This document shows, one piece after another, positions 18,949 to 26,407 of a stretch of DNA of 64,000 bases. Below the pieces are notes generated by a model that was given only the letters and a program-made list of their open reading frames with translations, was not told the DNA's origin and did no database searches. Source of the DNA: Paraburkholderia megapolitana (lineage in GTDB: Bacteria; Pseudomonadota; Gammaproteobacteria; Burkholderiales; Burkholderiaceae); assembly GCF_007556815.1 (NCBI RefSeq), contig NZ_CP041745.1, positions 62,001 to 126,000 of the forward strand, given 5' to 3'. Position 1 is the stretch's first letter. Each line of letters starts with the position of its first letter. The translations under genes were made by a program, and so were the position numbers.

Positions 18949-20172
18949 TCAGCCCTTCACGCACACCACCTGCCGCAACGTATGCACAACCTCGACGAGA
19001 CTGTGCTGCGCAGCCATCACCGCATCGATGTCCTTGTAGGCCAGCGGAATTTCATCAACCACATCCGCATCCTTTCGACACTCCACATGTGCAGTCGACG
19101 CCACCTGATCCTGAACCGTGAAGCGCCGCTTCGCCTCGGTCCGGCTCATCGCGCGTCCGGCACCGTGACTGCATGAACAGAAGCTCTCCGGATTACCGAG
19201 CCCCCGCACAATAAAACTCTTCGCCCCCATCGATCCTGGGATGATGCCGAGTTGCCCCTTCTGTGCCGACACCGCGCCCTTGCGCGTCACGAACACATCG
19301 ACACCGAAGTGACGTTCCTTCTGCACATAGTTGTGGTGACAATTCACGGCGTGCTCGTCGACGGTGAACGGTTTGCCTATCACGTCGTAGGCCGCGCCGA
19401 TTACAGCAGCCATCATCACCTGCCGGTTTCGACTCGCGTAATCCTGGGCCCAATCAACGGCCTCGACGTAATCGTCGAAATGTTCGGCGCCTTCCTTGAG
19501 GTAGGCGAGATTGCGGTCCGGCAGGGTCGCGATGTGCTGTCGCATGTCAGCCTGCGCGAGTTCGATGAACAGGCTGCCGATCGCGTTGCCGACCCCGCGC
19601 GAGCCGCTGTGCAGCATGAACCAGACGCTGTCGGACTCGTCGAGACACACCTCGATGAAGTGATTTCCCGTGCCGAGCGTGCCCAGATGCGTGTAGTTGT
19701 TCGTCTTGTGGAGCTTCGGGTACTTGTCGACGATGCGTTTGAATCCCGGAGCAAGTGCCTTCCACATTTCGTCGACATGCTGAGGGGCCTGCTCGCCCCA
19801 CGCTCCCGGATCGCGCCGTCCCGGCGCGCGACCATGTGGCACAGCACGTTCGATCGCGTGTCGCAGTGCGACGAGCGAATCTGGCAGGTCCGACGCCTTG
19901 AGTGACGTGCGGGCCGCCATCATTCCGCAGCCGATGTCGACGCCGACGGCCGCGGGAATGATCGCACCTTGCGTCGGAATCACGCTGCCGATAGTCGAAC
20001 CCTTGCCGAGGTGCACATCCGGCATCACCGCGACGTGTTTGAAGATGAACGGCATGCTCGCGGTGCGGCGCAGCTGTTCGCGCGCTTCGTCCTCGACGGC
20101 GACACCGTTGGTCCACATTTTCACTGGCTTGCCGTGCGCCAGTTCCATCACTTGATATTCCTGTTCGTTCAT
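18949..20172 (-). CDS. rtcB: RNA-splicing ligase RtcB
   Basis: 407 residues, the usual bacterial length. Family motifs are complete: 'HVAVMPDVHLGKGSTIGSVIPT', 'GVDIGCGM' (Mn-binding Cys/Asp), 'GTGNHFIEVC', 'LHSGSRGVGN', 'HNYVQKE' and 'SCSHGAGRAMSR' with the guanylylated His at about residue 336. RtcB joins 2',3'-cyclic-phosphate (or 3'-phosphate) and 5'-hydroxyl RNA ends using GTP and Mn2+, repairing RNAs cut by ribotoxins. It follows slipin on the same strand, 84 bp apart with a hairpin between, and should be driven by the RtcR/sigma54 promoter. rtcA is not present next to it. Confidence 0.97.
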   Translation of the reverse strand: MNEQEYQVMELAHGKPVKMWTNGVAVEDEAREQLRRTASMPFIFKHVAVMPDVHLGKGSTIGSVIPTQGAIIPAAVGVDIGCGMMAARTSLKASDLPDSLVALRHAIERAVPHGRAPGRRDPGAWGEQAPQHVDEMWKALAPGFKRIVDKYPKLHKTNNYTHLGTLGTGNHFIEVCLDESDSVWFMLHSGSRGVGNAIGSLFIELAQADMRQHIATLPDRNLAYLKEGAEHFDDYVEAVDWAQDYASRNRQVMMAAVIGAAYDVIGKPFTVDEHAVNCHHNYVQKERHFGVDVFVTRKGAVSAQKGQLGIIPGSMGAKSFIVRGLGNPESFCSCSHGAGRAMSRTEAKRRFTVQDQVASTAHVECRKDADVVDEIPLAYKDIDAVMAAQHSLVEVVHTLRQVVCVKG

Positions 20173-20196
20173 GGTTTTACCCTGCTTCGTTTAATG

Positions 20197-20224
20197 GCGC
20201 TGAGGCGGCTTACCGCCCCAGCGC
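20197..20224 (-). other. Intercistronic hairpin between slipin and rtcB
   Basis: The stem GCGCTG-A-GGCGG pairs with CCGCC-C-CAGCGC around a CTTA loop, giving 11 base pairs with one mismatch. On the minus-strand transcript it sits 24 nt before the rtcB start codon and is followed by an A-rich stretch. It may set the ratio of slipin to RtcB by partial termination or RNA processing. Confidence 0.5.
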
Positions 20225-20256
20225 TTTCATGCATCACTAATGCTCATTGATGTTCA

Positions 20257-21396
20257 CTATGCCGACTTGATGCTCACGAGACCGTTCAACACCTGGTCAA
20301 GCCCGCCGAACACCGAGATCCGGTCGATACGCTCCGCAATCCGTTCGAGCGTCTCCAGTTCCTTGAGCCGCAGTGCGACCGGATTGTCCTCCATCACCTT
20401 GGCCGTGTTCAGCAGTGATCGAGTCGCTGCGGTTTCCTCGCGACGCCGGATCACGTTTGCCTGAGCGGATTTCTCCGCCTCGACAACCTGCGTGAGAATC
20501 GTCTTCATATCGCCCGGCAGTACGATGTCCTTCACACCTACGCCGCGGATATCGACGCCTGTGTCCGCAAGCCGCGCACGTACCTGAGCGGTCACGACCT
20601 CGTCGATCATCTGCTTGTCTTCAAGCAGCTCATCGAGTGTTCGCGTGCCGACAGCTGCGCGCAGTGCGAATTGCAGCTCGCGGTACAGATGATCGACCGG
20701 CTTTTGCAACTGCGCGAATGCGCGAAGCACATCCGCGTAGCACCAGGTCGCCGAAAGATTCAAACGCAGTGCGACCTTGTCGCGCGTCAGGATTTCCTGG
20801 CCGCCTACCTCGAGCGCCTGCAATCGCTGATCGACCAGCTCCACCGACACGTCGCGGCTATAGCGCCAGAAAGCCGACAGCCCTGGCTCGAGCAGCCGCT
20901 CGACCTTACCGTCGATCTTCAACACGCCGACGTTGTACGCCGGCACCGCAGCGAGCAGCACACCGACCAGACCCGCAACGCCGCGCGCACGCAACGTCGG
21001 TTGCACGAGCCGCATCGCGAGTTCCTTCGGCAATTCGCTACCTGCCGCGAGATTCACGCGCTCGAGACGATGCTCGAACAGGCCGCGCCAGTACAAACGA
21101 CGCGTGCCCGGCGGCAACAGCTCGACCAGCAACCCGTCTTCGTAGCGCAAACCCGCCTCGTCGTCGCCGAGATCCATTGCCACGAAGTAGCGCGAGACGA
21201 TGTCCGGCGCCTGAACGCGCAGGTAGTCAGCCAACGCGGCATCGGCAAGCGGCGCGTCGAGACGTACGGGTTGCATCGACAGACGGTTAAACGGATCGAG
21301 CGCCTTGAACACGCCCGGCTCCAGCACCTTGACGAAATCACCTTCGCTCATCAACAGCGCGAGTTCGTTTTTCTTCACTACATAACGCTTCCACAT
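20257..21396 (-). CDS. Slipin, SPFH/band-7 membrane-associated protein
   Basis: 379 residues from the ATG at 21396, which has AAGGAAG upstream; frames further upstream run into non-coding leader. The product has a short N-terminal hydrophobic/beta region followed by an SPFH domain ('DVSVELVDQRLQALEVGGQEILTRDKVALRLNLSATW', 'LDELLEDKQMIDEVVTAQVRARLADTGVDIRGVGVKDI') and a coiled C-terminus 'VEAEKSAQANVIRRREETAATRSLLNTAK'. Slipins form membrane-bound oligomers. Band-7 proteins are recurrent partners of RtcB in RtcR-controlled operons, perhaps placing repair at the membrane; the role is unproven. It is transcribed from the sigma54 promoter about 500 bp upstream. Confidence 0.88.
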   Translation of the reverse strand: MWKRYVVKKNELALLMSEGDFVKVLEPGVFKALDPFNRLSMQPVRLDAPLADAALADYLRVQAPDIVSRYFVAMDLGDDEAGLRYEDGLLVELLPPGTRRLYWRGLFEHRLERVNLAAGSELPKELAMRLVQPTLRARGVAGLVGVLLAAVPAYNVGVLKIDGKVERLLEPGLSAFWRYSRDVSVELVDQRLQALEVGGQEILTRDKVALRLNLSATWCYADVLRAFAQLQKPVDHLYRELQFALRAAVGTRTLDELLEDKQMIDEVVTAQVRARLADTGVDIRGVGVKDIVLPGDMKTILTQVVEAEKSAQANVIRRREETAATRSLLNTAKVMEDNPVALRLKELETLERIAERIDRISVFGGLDQVLNGLVSIKSA

Positions 21397-21554
21397 TTTC
21401 TTCTTCCTTGTTGATTGACCACCGGCAGCACGCGTCGAGCGAATCGCGGCGCGACGCAAATGAGCGGGTTCGCTGGAAGACTGCACGTGGTGGGCATCGC
21501 GACAGGTACTGCCGTGTGCCGCGATACGCCATCGTGCAAGTCAGATCCGACTAC

Positions 21555-21582
21555 CCGGTCGTTCACGCGGAACCAGGACCGG
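21555..21582 (-). other. Hairpin in the slipin leader
   Basis: CCGGTC/GACCGG arms with an inner GTTC/GAAC stem and a CGCGT loop, between the tRNA-like elements and the slipin start. One of several stable structures in the leader; another, a 9-bp stem with a CCT loop, lies at 21808-21830, and an ACTGTC/GACAGT stem with loop CGAAA directly follows the cloverleaf at 21639-21655. Confidence 0.45.
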
Positions 21583-21654
21583 CCCGACGCGCGGCGGACC
21601 TTGCGGCCCGCGCCGGCGGGTACTGCGTTTGTTACGAGACTGTCTTTCGGACAG

Positions 21655-21725
21655 TGTTCGGACGGGATTCGAACCCGCCACAGGTCAGCTGACGCCGACT
21701 GCTCTTCCTGATGAGCTACCGAACA
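21655..21725 (-). ncRNA. tRNA-like cloverleaf in the slipin-rtcB leader
   Basis: 71 nt that fold with near-normal tRNA geometry. The acceptor TGTTCGG/CCGAACA is a perfect 7 bp, followed by T-A at the 8/9 positions. The D stem is GCTC/GAGC with an 8-nt loop containing GG. The T stem has 5 bp around TTCGAAT. The 21 nt between D and T arms equal a 17-nt anticodon arm plus a 4-nt variable loop, but the expected anticodon stem GTCGG/TGACC does not pair; only GTC/GAC with a 10-nt loop can form. No CCA is encoded. It is therefore unlikely to be a translating tRNA and looks like a tRNA mimic read from the RtcR-controlled promoter. Confidence 0.65.
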
Positions 21726-21729
21726 AAAC

Positions 21730-21772
21730 AGATGCCCCGGGAATCGAACCCGGGCGAAACACCCGTGCATCT
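21730..21772 (-). ncRNA. tRNA-like acceptor/T-arm minihelix
   Basis: 43 nt, four bases upstream of the cloverleaf on the same transcript. AGATGC pairs with GCATCT, stacked directly on a 6-bp T stem closed by the consensus T loop TTCGATT. The D and anticodon arms are replaced by a 12-nt linker. That linker contains GGGTG, which could instead pair with CGCCC and open the T stem, giving two exclusive folds. This resembles the minimal substrate of enzymes that recognise the top half of tRNA. No CCA follows. The function is unknown; the location suggests sensing or decoying in RNA repair. Confidence 0.6.
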
Positions 21773-21897
21773 TTATCGCCTTCACACGTCCATAGCGACA
21801 TACGCAACCGCGACGAACAGGGTTCGGCGGCAGCGCACCAGCAAGGCTTTGCGAACCTTGACTCGCGGGCCAGCGGGACATCCGGCGCAGAGATATA

Positions 21898-21913
21898 CGC
21901 GAGGACCGTGCCA
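21898..21913 (-). promoter_or_regulatory. Sigma54 promoter of the tRNA-like/slipin/rtcB operon
   Basis: On the minus strand the sequence is TGGCACGGTCCTCGCG. It has the -24 GG and -12 GC exactly 10 bp apart and a full TGGCACG match; only the -12 TTGCA part is degenerate (TCGCG). Transcription should start near 21886 and read the two tRNA-like elements, slipin and rtcB. The divergent rtcR gene encodes a sigma54 activator, which fits. Confidence 0.75.
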
Positions 21914-21914
21914 G

Positions 21915-21959
21915 TTTCCGGGCGGCTTATCGCGGTGTTCGTAACTTATTGACCGGAAA
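21915..21959. promoter_or_regulatory. Inverted repeat upstream of the sigma54 promoter, candidate RtcR site
   Basis: Arms TTTCCGG (21915-21921) and CCGGAAA (21953-21959) are separated by 31 bp, just upstream of the -24 element, where an enhancer-binding protein would sit. A second 7-bp inverted repeat, ATAGCGT (22011-22017)/ACGCTAT (22048-22054), brackets the rtcR promoter. Either could bind RtcR; this is inference from position. Confidence 0.35.
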
Positions 21960-22021
21960 GGGAATTTTTTGTTGAGGACGGATCGTCTATCGATTTCGAC
22001 GTCACATCGGATAGCGTATAT

Positions 22022-22049
22022 TTGATACCATCAGATAAACATTTATAAC
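22022..22049 (+). promoter_or_regulatory. Sigma70 promoter of rtcR
   Basis: TTGATA (22022-22027), a 16-bp spacer and TATAAC (22044-22049): five of six matches in each box. The predicted start near 22056 lies only about four bases before the rtcR ATG, and no Shine-Dalgarno is visible, so the rtcR message may be almost leaderless. Confidence 0.55.
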
Positions 22050-22059
22050 GCTATATAAG

Positions 22060-23670
22060 ATGCGTAAAACCGTCGCAATAGGGTTTCTGGGCACCGTACT
22101 CGACCAGGGTAGCAGGGCACGCCGTTTGCAAAAATGGCGTCCTACCGTCAGCCTTTGTCTGCAGCGGCAGTTGCCGATCGACCGGCTCGAGCTGCTGCAT
22201 CCAGTAAACTTCGAGCGGCTGGCCGAGCGCGTCAAGGACGATCTCGCGCGCCTGTCGCCGCACACGGAAGTCCGTCTTTCAGAGCTGTCGATCCGCGACC
22301 CGTGGGACTTCGAGGAGGTCTATGCGAAGCTGCACGACTACGCGCGTGCCTATCCGTTCGACCTCGATCGCGAGGACTACCTGATTCACATCACGACCGG
22401 CACACACGTCGCACAGATCTGCTGGTTTTTGCTCGCCGAAGCGCGCTATCTGCCGGCGAAGCTGGTCCAGACCGCACCGCCGCGGCCGACCGACGAGGGG
22501 CCAAGCGGCGCCGGCACGGCATCGGTGATCGATCTCGATCTGTCGCGCTACAACCTGATCGCCCAACGCTTCACCCGCGAACGTGATGAGACCGTGTCGT
22601 TTCTGAAGTCGGGCATCGCTACGCGCAATCATCGTTTCAACACGCTGATCGAACAGATCGAGCGCGTGGCGGTCCGTTCGCGCGCGCCGATGCTGCTGTT
22701 CGGACCGACGGGCGCAGGCAAGTCGTTTCTCGCGAAGCGCATCTATGAACTGAAGCGCAGCCGCCACCGTCTGGCGGGGCCATTCATTGAAATCAACTGC
22801 GCAACGCTGCGTGGCGATGCGGCGATGTCCACACTTTTTGGTCACGTGAAGGGAGCTTTCACCGGCGCGCAGCAGGCGCGTGCCGGGTTGTTGCGCTCGG
22901 CGGACGGCGGTTTGTTGTTCCTCGATGAAATCGGCGAGCTGGGTCTCGACGAGCAGGCGATGTTGCTCAAGGCGGTCGAAGAGAAACGTTTCCTGCCGGT
23001 GGGCGCGGATGTGGAGGCTACGAGCGATTTCCAGCTGATCGCCGGTACACATCGCGATCTGCGCCGGATGGTGGCCGCGGGGGACTTTCGCGAGGATCTG
23101 TATGCCCGGATCAACCTCTGGACTTACGCGTTGCCGGGTCTCGCCGAACGATCCGAGGATATCGAGCCGAACCTCGACTTCGAGCTCGAGCGGTTCGGCG
23201 AAGAGCAAGGCGAACAGGTGCGATTCAATGTCGAGGCGAAGCGTCGATACCTCGCGTTTGCGACATCCGCGCAGGCTGCGTGGGCCGGTAATTTTCGCGA
23301 GCTGTCGGCGTCGATTACGCGAATGGCTACGCTGGCTGACTCGGGGCGAATCACCGAGGCGATCGTCGAGCAGGAAGTCACGCGCTTGCGTGGTACGTGG
23401 TCGCCGGATGATGGCGATTTCGACTACCTCGATGTGTTGCTTGGCGATCGTGTAAGCGGGCTTGATTTGTTTGATCGGGTGCAGCTCGAGCGAGTGGTTG
23501 AGGTGTGTCGCGAATCCGCGAGTTTGTCGGATGCGGGGCGTACGCTGTTTGCTGTGTCGAGGCAGGGGAAGAAGCAGCCCAACGATGCGGATCGGTTGCG
23601 TAAGTATCTGGCGCGGTTTGGGCTGGATTGGGAGCAGATTCGGGGCACCGGCAATGGACTGCTGGAGTGA
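22060..23670 (+). CDS. rtcR: RtcR, CARF-domain sigma54-dependent activator of RNA repair
   Basis: 536 residues, normal for RtcR, with the typical start 'MRKTVAIGFLGTVLDQG'. Residues 1-180 form the CARF-type sensor ('DREDYLIHITTGTHVAQICWFLLAEARYLPAKLVQTAPP'). The AAA+ domain has Walker A GPTGAGKS at about 215, the sigma54-contacting GAFTGA at about 265-270 and Walker B 'LLFLDEIGEL'. A helix-turn-helix ends the protein. In enteric bacteria RtcR is switched on by RNA fragments or tRNA damage and activates rtcBA. Here it diverges from a slipin-rtcB operon with a sigma54 promoter and tRNA-like leader RNAs. Confidence 0.96.
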   Translation: MRKTVAIGFLGTVLDQGSRARRLQKWRPTVSLCLQRQLPIDRLELLHPVNFERLAERVKDDLARLSPHTEVRLSELSIRDPWDFEEVYAKLHDYARAYPFDLDREDYLIHITTGTHVAQICWFLLAEARYLPAKLVQTAPPRPTDEGPSGAGTASVIDLDLSRYNLIAQRFTRERDETVSFLKSGIATRNHRFNTLIEQIERVAVRSRAPMLLFGPTGAGKSFLAKRIYELKRSRHRLAGPFIEINCATLRGDAAMSTLFGHVKGAFTGAQQARAGLLRSADGGLLFLDEIGELGLDEQAMLLKAVEEKRFLPVGADVEATSDFQLIAGTHRDLRRMVAAGDFREDLYARINLWTYALPGLAERSEDIEPNLDFELERFGEEQGEQVRFNVEAKRRYLAFATSAQAAWAGNFRELSASITRMATLADSGRITEAIVEQEVTRLRGTWSPDDGDFDYLDVLLGDRVSGLDLFDRVQLERVVEVCRESASLSDAGRTLFAVSRQGKKQPNDADRLRKYLARFGLDWEQIRGTGNGLLE

Positions 23671-23958
23671 CTGTTTCTCCGTGTTCAGAACGGTCGGCTC
23701 GTCAGTGTGTTTTATCGGTACTCGTGGTCAGCATCGATTGCGGGTAGCGTGCGATAGTCCTTTCGGCCGGTCGTGCGCCCCTTCCTCCTAGTTAATGTAA
23801 AGTGCCGTATCGGATTCACGGGCATCGGGCTATAGCTTGATCAGCGAGGAAATGGGGCCGAGATATACCGCCCCAGGGGCCTTACAGAGATCGCTAACGA
23901 TAAAGAGTCCCGGTTGCGCAGTCGCCCGGCATACCGCTGAAAGGAGCGTTGCAGATTA
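23671..23958. other. Intergenic region between rtcR and the restriction-modification genes
   Basis: 288 bp with no convincing gene, RNA or terminator. An AAAGGAGCGTTGCAGATTA stretch at the right end provides the ribosome-binding site for the methyltransferase. The region probably marks the left border of the inserted restriction-modification cassette, but no direct repeats were seen. Confidence 0.4.
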
Positions 23959-25452
23959 ATGGCAGTAGCACGAGAACAGAAGGTCACCAGACCACCGCTT
24001 TCCCAGAAAGAAGCGGGGGCCTACTACACCCCGGACGCCGTTACAGAGAGTCTGTTGAGCTGGGCGCTACGCAGCGAAAGCGATCGTATGCTCGACCCGT
24101 CTTGTGGTGACGGACGCTTCATCGCCGGCCATCGTAACAGTGTCGGTATCGAACAGGACCTGGCGGCGAGTGAGCTCGCAATGACGCGGGCGCCGTGGGC
24201 ACTCGTCCATGAAGGTGATTTCTTCGCATGGGCCAGCAACACGCCAGAGCGTTTCGAGTGTGCAGCAGGCAACCCGCCCTTCATCCGCTATCAGACATTC
24301 AAAGGGGAAGTAAGAGATCGCGCGATGAGCCTGTGCAGTCGCGTCGGGGCAAAATTCAGCGGACTCAGTTCCTCGTGGGCACCGTTTCTCGTAGCCACGG
24401 CCAGCCTGCTCCAGCCTGGCGGCCGTCTCGCGTTTGTCGTTCCGGCGGAGATTGGACACGCACCCTATTCCGCACCGTTAATCGAATATCTGTCCGCGCA
24501 TTTCGCCGTCGTACACATCGTCGCTGTACGCGACAAGCTATTTCCCGATCTATCCGAAGACTGCTGGTTGCTTTACGCAGACGGTTTCGGAAAACACACG
24601 GAAGAAATCCGCTTTTCGGCGATGAATACCTTCCGGAAGATGTCCGCACCGCCCAAAAGTTTTACCCGCGTCTCGATGGTGGATTGGCGGGAGTGGGGAC
24701 GGCGTCTACGGCCGTTTTTGATGCCCCTTGCAGCCAGAAGTCTGTATAGGGGTGTGATTGCGGACAAGGATACGCGTCGCTTCGGTCAACTCGCCAATAT
24801 CGGCATCGGTTACGTGAGCGGAGCCAACGATTTCTTCCACCTGCGTCCGTCCGACGCGAACCGGCTCAGCATCCCGAAGCAACTGCTGCATCCAACGGTG
24901 CGCAATGGACGTGCGTTGCCGAAGCGACGATTGACGACTTCAACGGTTGGCAAGTGGCATCAAGACGACGAGCAGGTTTTACTGCTGCGTATGCCGAAAT
25001 CGGGTCGCGTTCCTGCCGCCGTTTCGCGTTACCTTGACTCGGAGGCCGGCTTCATCGCTCGCCAGGCGTACAAGTGCCGGGTTCGAGATCCCTGGTACTC
25101 CGTTCCCGATGTGCAGATTCCGGATTTCTTTTTGTCGTACATGTCCGGTCTCGAAGCGAACCTGGTGCGCAACGATGCTGGCTGCACCTGCACCAATTCC
25201 GTCCACAGCGTCAGGCTGCGGGAGGGAGTCGATGCCGGAGGCCTGTTGGACCAGTGGGAGTCGCCGTTCGTAAGACTGAGCACGGAGTTGGAAGGGCATC
25301 CACTGGGAGGCGGCATGCTGAAGCTTGAGCCGCGCGAAGCGACTCAAGTGGTTCTTCCCGCCGAGTCGGTCCTTCAAGGCATAAGCAACCCGGTGATCGA
25401 AGAGGCCCTCACTACGCTGCGTGAGTGGAGGCACTATGCCGTTGCGAAATAA
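23959..25452 (+). CDS. Adenine-specific DNA methyltransferase of a type II R-M system
   Basis: 497 residues with the N6-adenine methylase motifs in gamma-class order: motif X 'AYYTPDAVTESLL' (residues 19-31), motif I 'MLDPSCGDGRF' (SAM binding) and the catalytic motif IV NPPF at residues 105-108. A long C-terminal part probably reads the DNA target, as in Eco57I/BsuBI-like enzymes. It protects host DNA by methylating adenine in the recognition sequence, which cannot be predicted. The 3' end overlaps the next gene by 17 bases, coupling methylase and nuclease. Confidence 0.85.
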   Translation: MAVAREQKVTRPPLSQKEAGAYYTPDAVTESLLSWALRSESDRMLDPSCGDGRFIAGHRNSVGIEQDLAASELAMTRAPWALVHEGDFFAWASNTPERFECAAGNPPFIRYQTFKGEVRDRAMSLCSRVGAKFSGLSSSWAPFLVATASLLQPGGRLAFVVPAEIGHAPYSAPLIEYLSAHFAVVHIVAVRDKLFPDLSEDCWLLYADGFGKHTEEIRFSAMNTFRKMSAPPKSFTRVSMVDWREWGRRLRPFLMPLAARSLYRGVIADKDTRRFGQLANIGIGYVSGANDFFHLRPSDANRLSIPKQLLHPTVRNGRALPKRRLTTSTVGKWHQDDEQVLLLRMPKSGRVPAAVSRYLDSEAGFIARQAYKCRVRDPWYSVPDVQIPDFFLSYMSGLEANLVRNDAGCTCTNSVHSVRLREGVDAGGLLDQWESPFVRLSTELEGHPLGGGMLKLEPREATQVVLPAESVLQGISNPVIEEALTTLREWRHYAVAK

Positions 25453-26380
25453 TGCTGTCGACGGTGATTCACGCGTGTGCCAGTGGATCAACCAGGAAGA
25501 AGCGTTACACCACTTTGCGACGTACGCGGGAGCCACTCAAAGCCAGCAACACATTAAGCCACTGCACTGGTACGTCGCCTGTCGATTGGTGCTCGAGGGA
25601 GGGTTTCATCCTGACGACATCATGCCGCGCCCGCCATTCACCGTTGTGACTCGTGGCTCAAGATCGTTTTTGCATTTCGATCCGGGATCTGCAACAGGTG
25701 GAGAACGGACCGTGCTTGGCGGGCTTAAGACGAAAAACGTTGACGTTGTAGTGACAAAGGATGGTATCGGGCCCGTGATGGCCGTTTCGTGCAAGGGGAT
25801 GACGGGAGCATTTCGGAACCTGACTAACCGCATGGAAGAAACGATCGGCGAGTGCACGAATCTGCACATCACTTATCCCGCGATGGTGTTCGGTTACATG
25901 TTCGTCATCCGCGCGAACCGCGCGACGGTATCGCTGGCCGAGGGTATGGCGTCAGATGAAGCGACACCAGCAAGGCAACTCGCGGCCAATGACATAGCGG
26001 TTCAAGAAGGAGGGGCACCGGTTGAGTCTATTTTTCGTTTTCATTCCGCGCTGCGAGAGTTGACTGGACGCAGAGGAATTCGCGATGACGTCAGCCGATA
26101 CGAAGCGGTGACGCTAGCGATGGTGGAAGTATCCGGCAACGATGTCGGCAATGTATTGCGCGATTTTCCGCCTCACGATAGTCCACTGCGGTTGGAGCAG
26201 TTTTTCCAGGCGCTATACCTGCGATATGAGGAACGGTACTTATTCGGAGCCCCCGATCTAAAGTCTGTGACCCGTCGGCTGGAGTGGGCGCCGGACTCAC
26301 CTGTTTTTGACCGGACGCAGATAGATCACGACACCTACCCTGAGCTGGACTATGAACCGCGAATTGCCCAGCCGGCGTAG
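25436..26380 (+). CDS. Putative restriction endonuclease partner
   Basis: 314 residues from the ATG at 25436, which has GGAGG 5-9 bases upstream within the methylase end. I do not recognise a named family. Residues about 99-121, 'LKTKNVDVVVTKDGIGPVMAVSCKG', have the strand-turn-strand look of a PD-(D/E)xK core, with D103 and K120, but the middle acidic residue is replaced by Ser (S118-C-K120). Overlap with an adenine methylase of type II kind is the main reason to call it the nuclease. The nearby 'NRMEETIGECTNL' could supply an acidic residue. Confidence 0.6.
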   Translation: MPLRNNAVDGDSRVCQWINQEEALHHFATYAGATQSQQHIKPLHWYVACRLVLEGGFHPDDIMPRPPFTVVTRGSRSFLHFDPGSATGGERTVLGGLKTKNVDVVVTKDGIGPVMAVSCKGMTGAFRNLTNRMEETIGECTNLHITYPAMVFGYMFVIRANRATVSLAEGMASDEATPARQLAANDIAVQEGGAPVESIFRFHSALRELTGRRGIRDDVSRYEAVTLAMVEVSGNDVGNVLRDFPPHDSPLRLEQFFQALYLRYEERYLFGAPDLKSVTRRLEWAPDSPVFDRTQIDHDTYPELDYEPRIAQPA

Positions 26381-26407
26381 AGCTTTGTAGAACCGACAGA
26401 TCCCCCC

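Noticed and set aside
21655..21725. Calling the cloverleaf a selenocysteine or suppressor tRNA because TCA lies at the anticodon positions
   Set aside because: No U33, no anticodon stem, normal acceptor length and no CCA; no selenocysteine genes in view.
22279..23208. A 309-codon minus-strand frame within rtcR
   Set aside because: Antisense shadow; rtcR domains are complete in the other frame.
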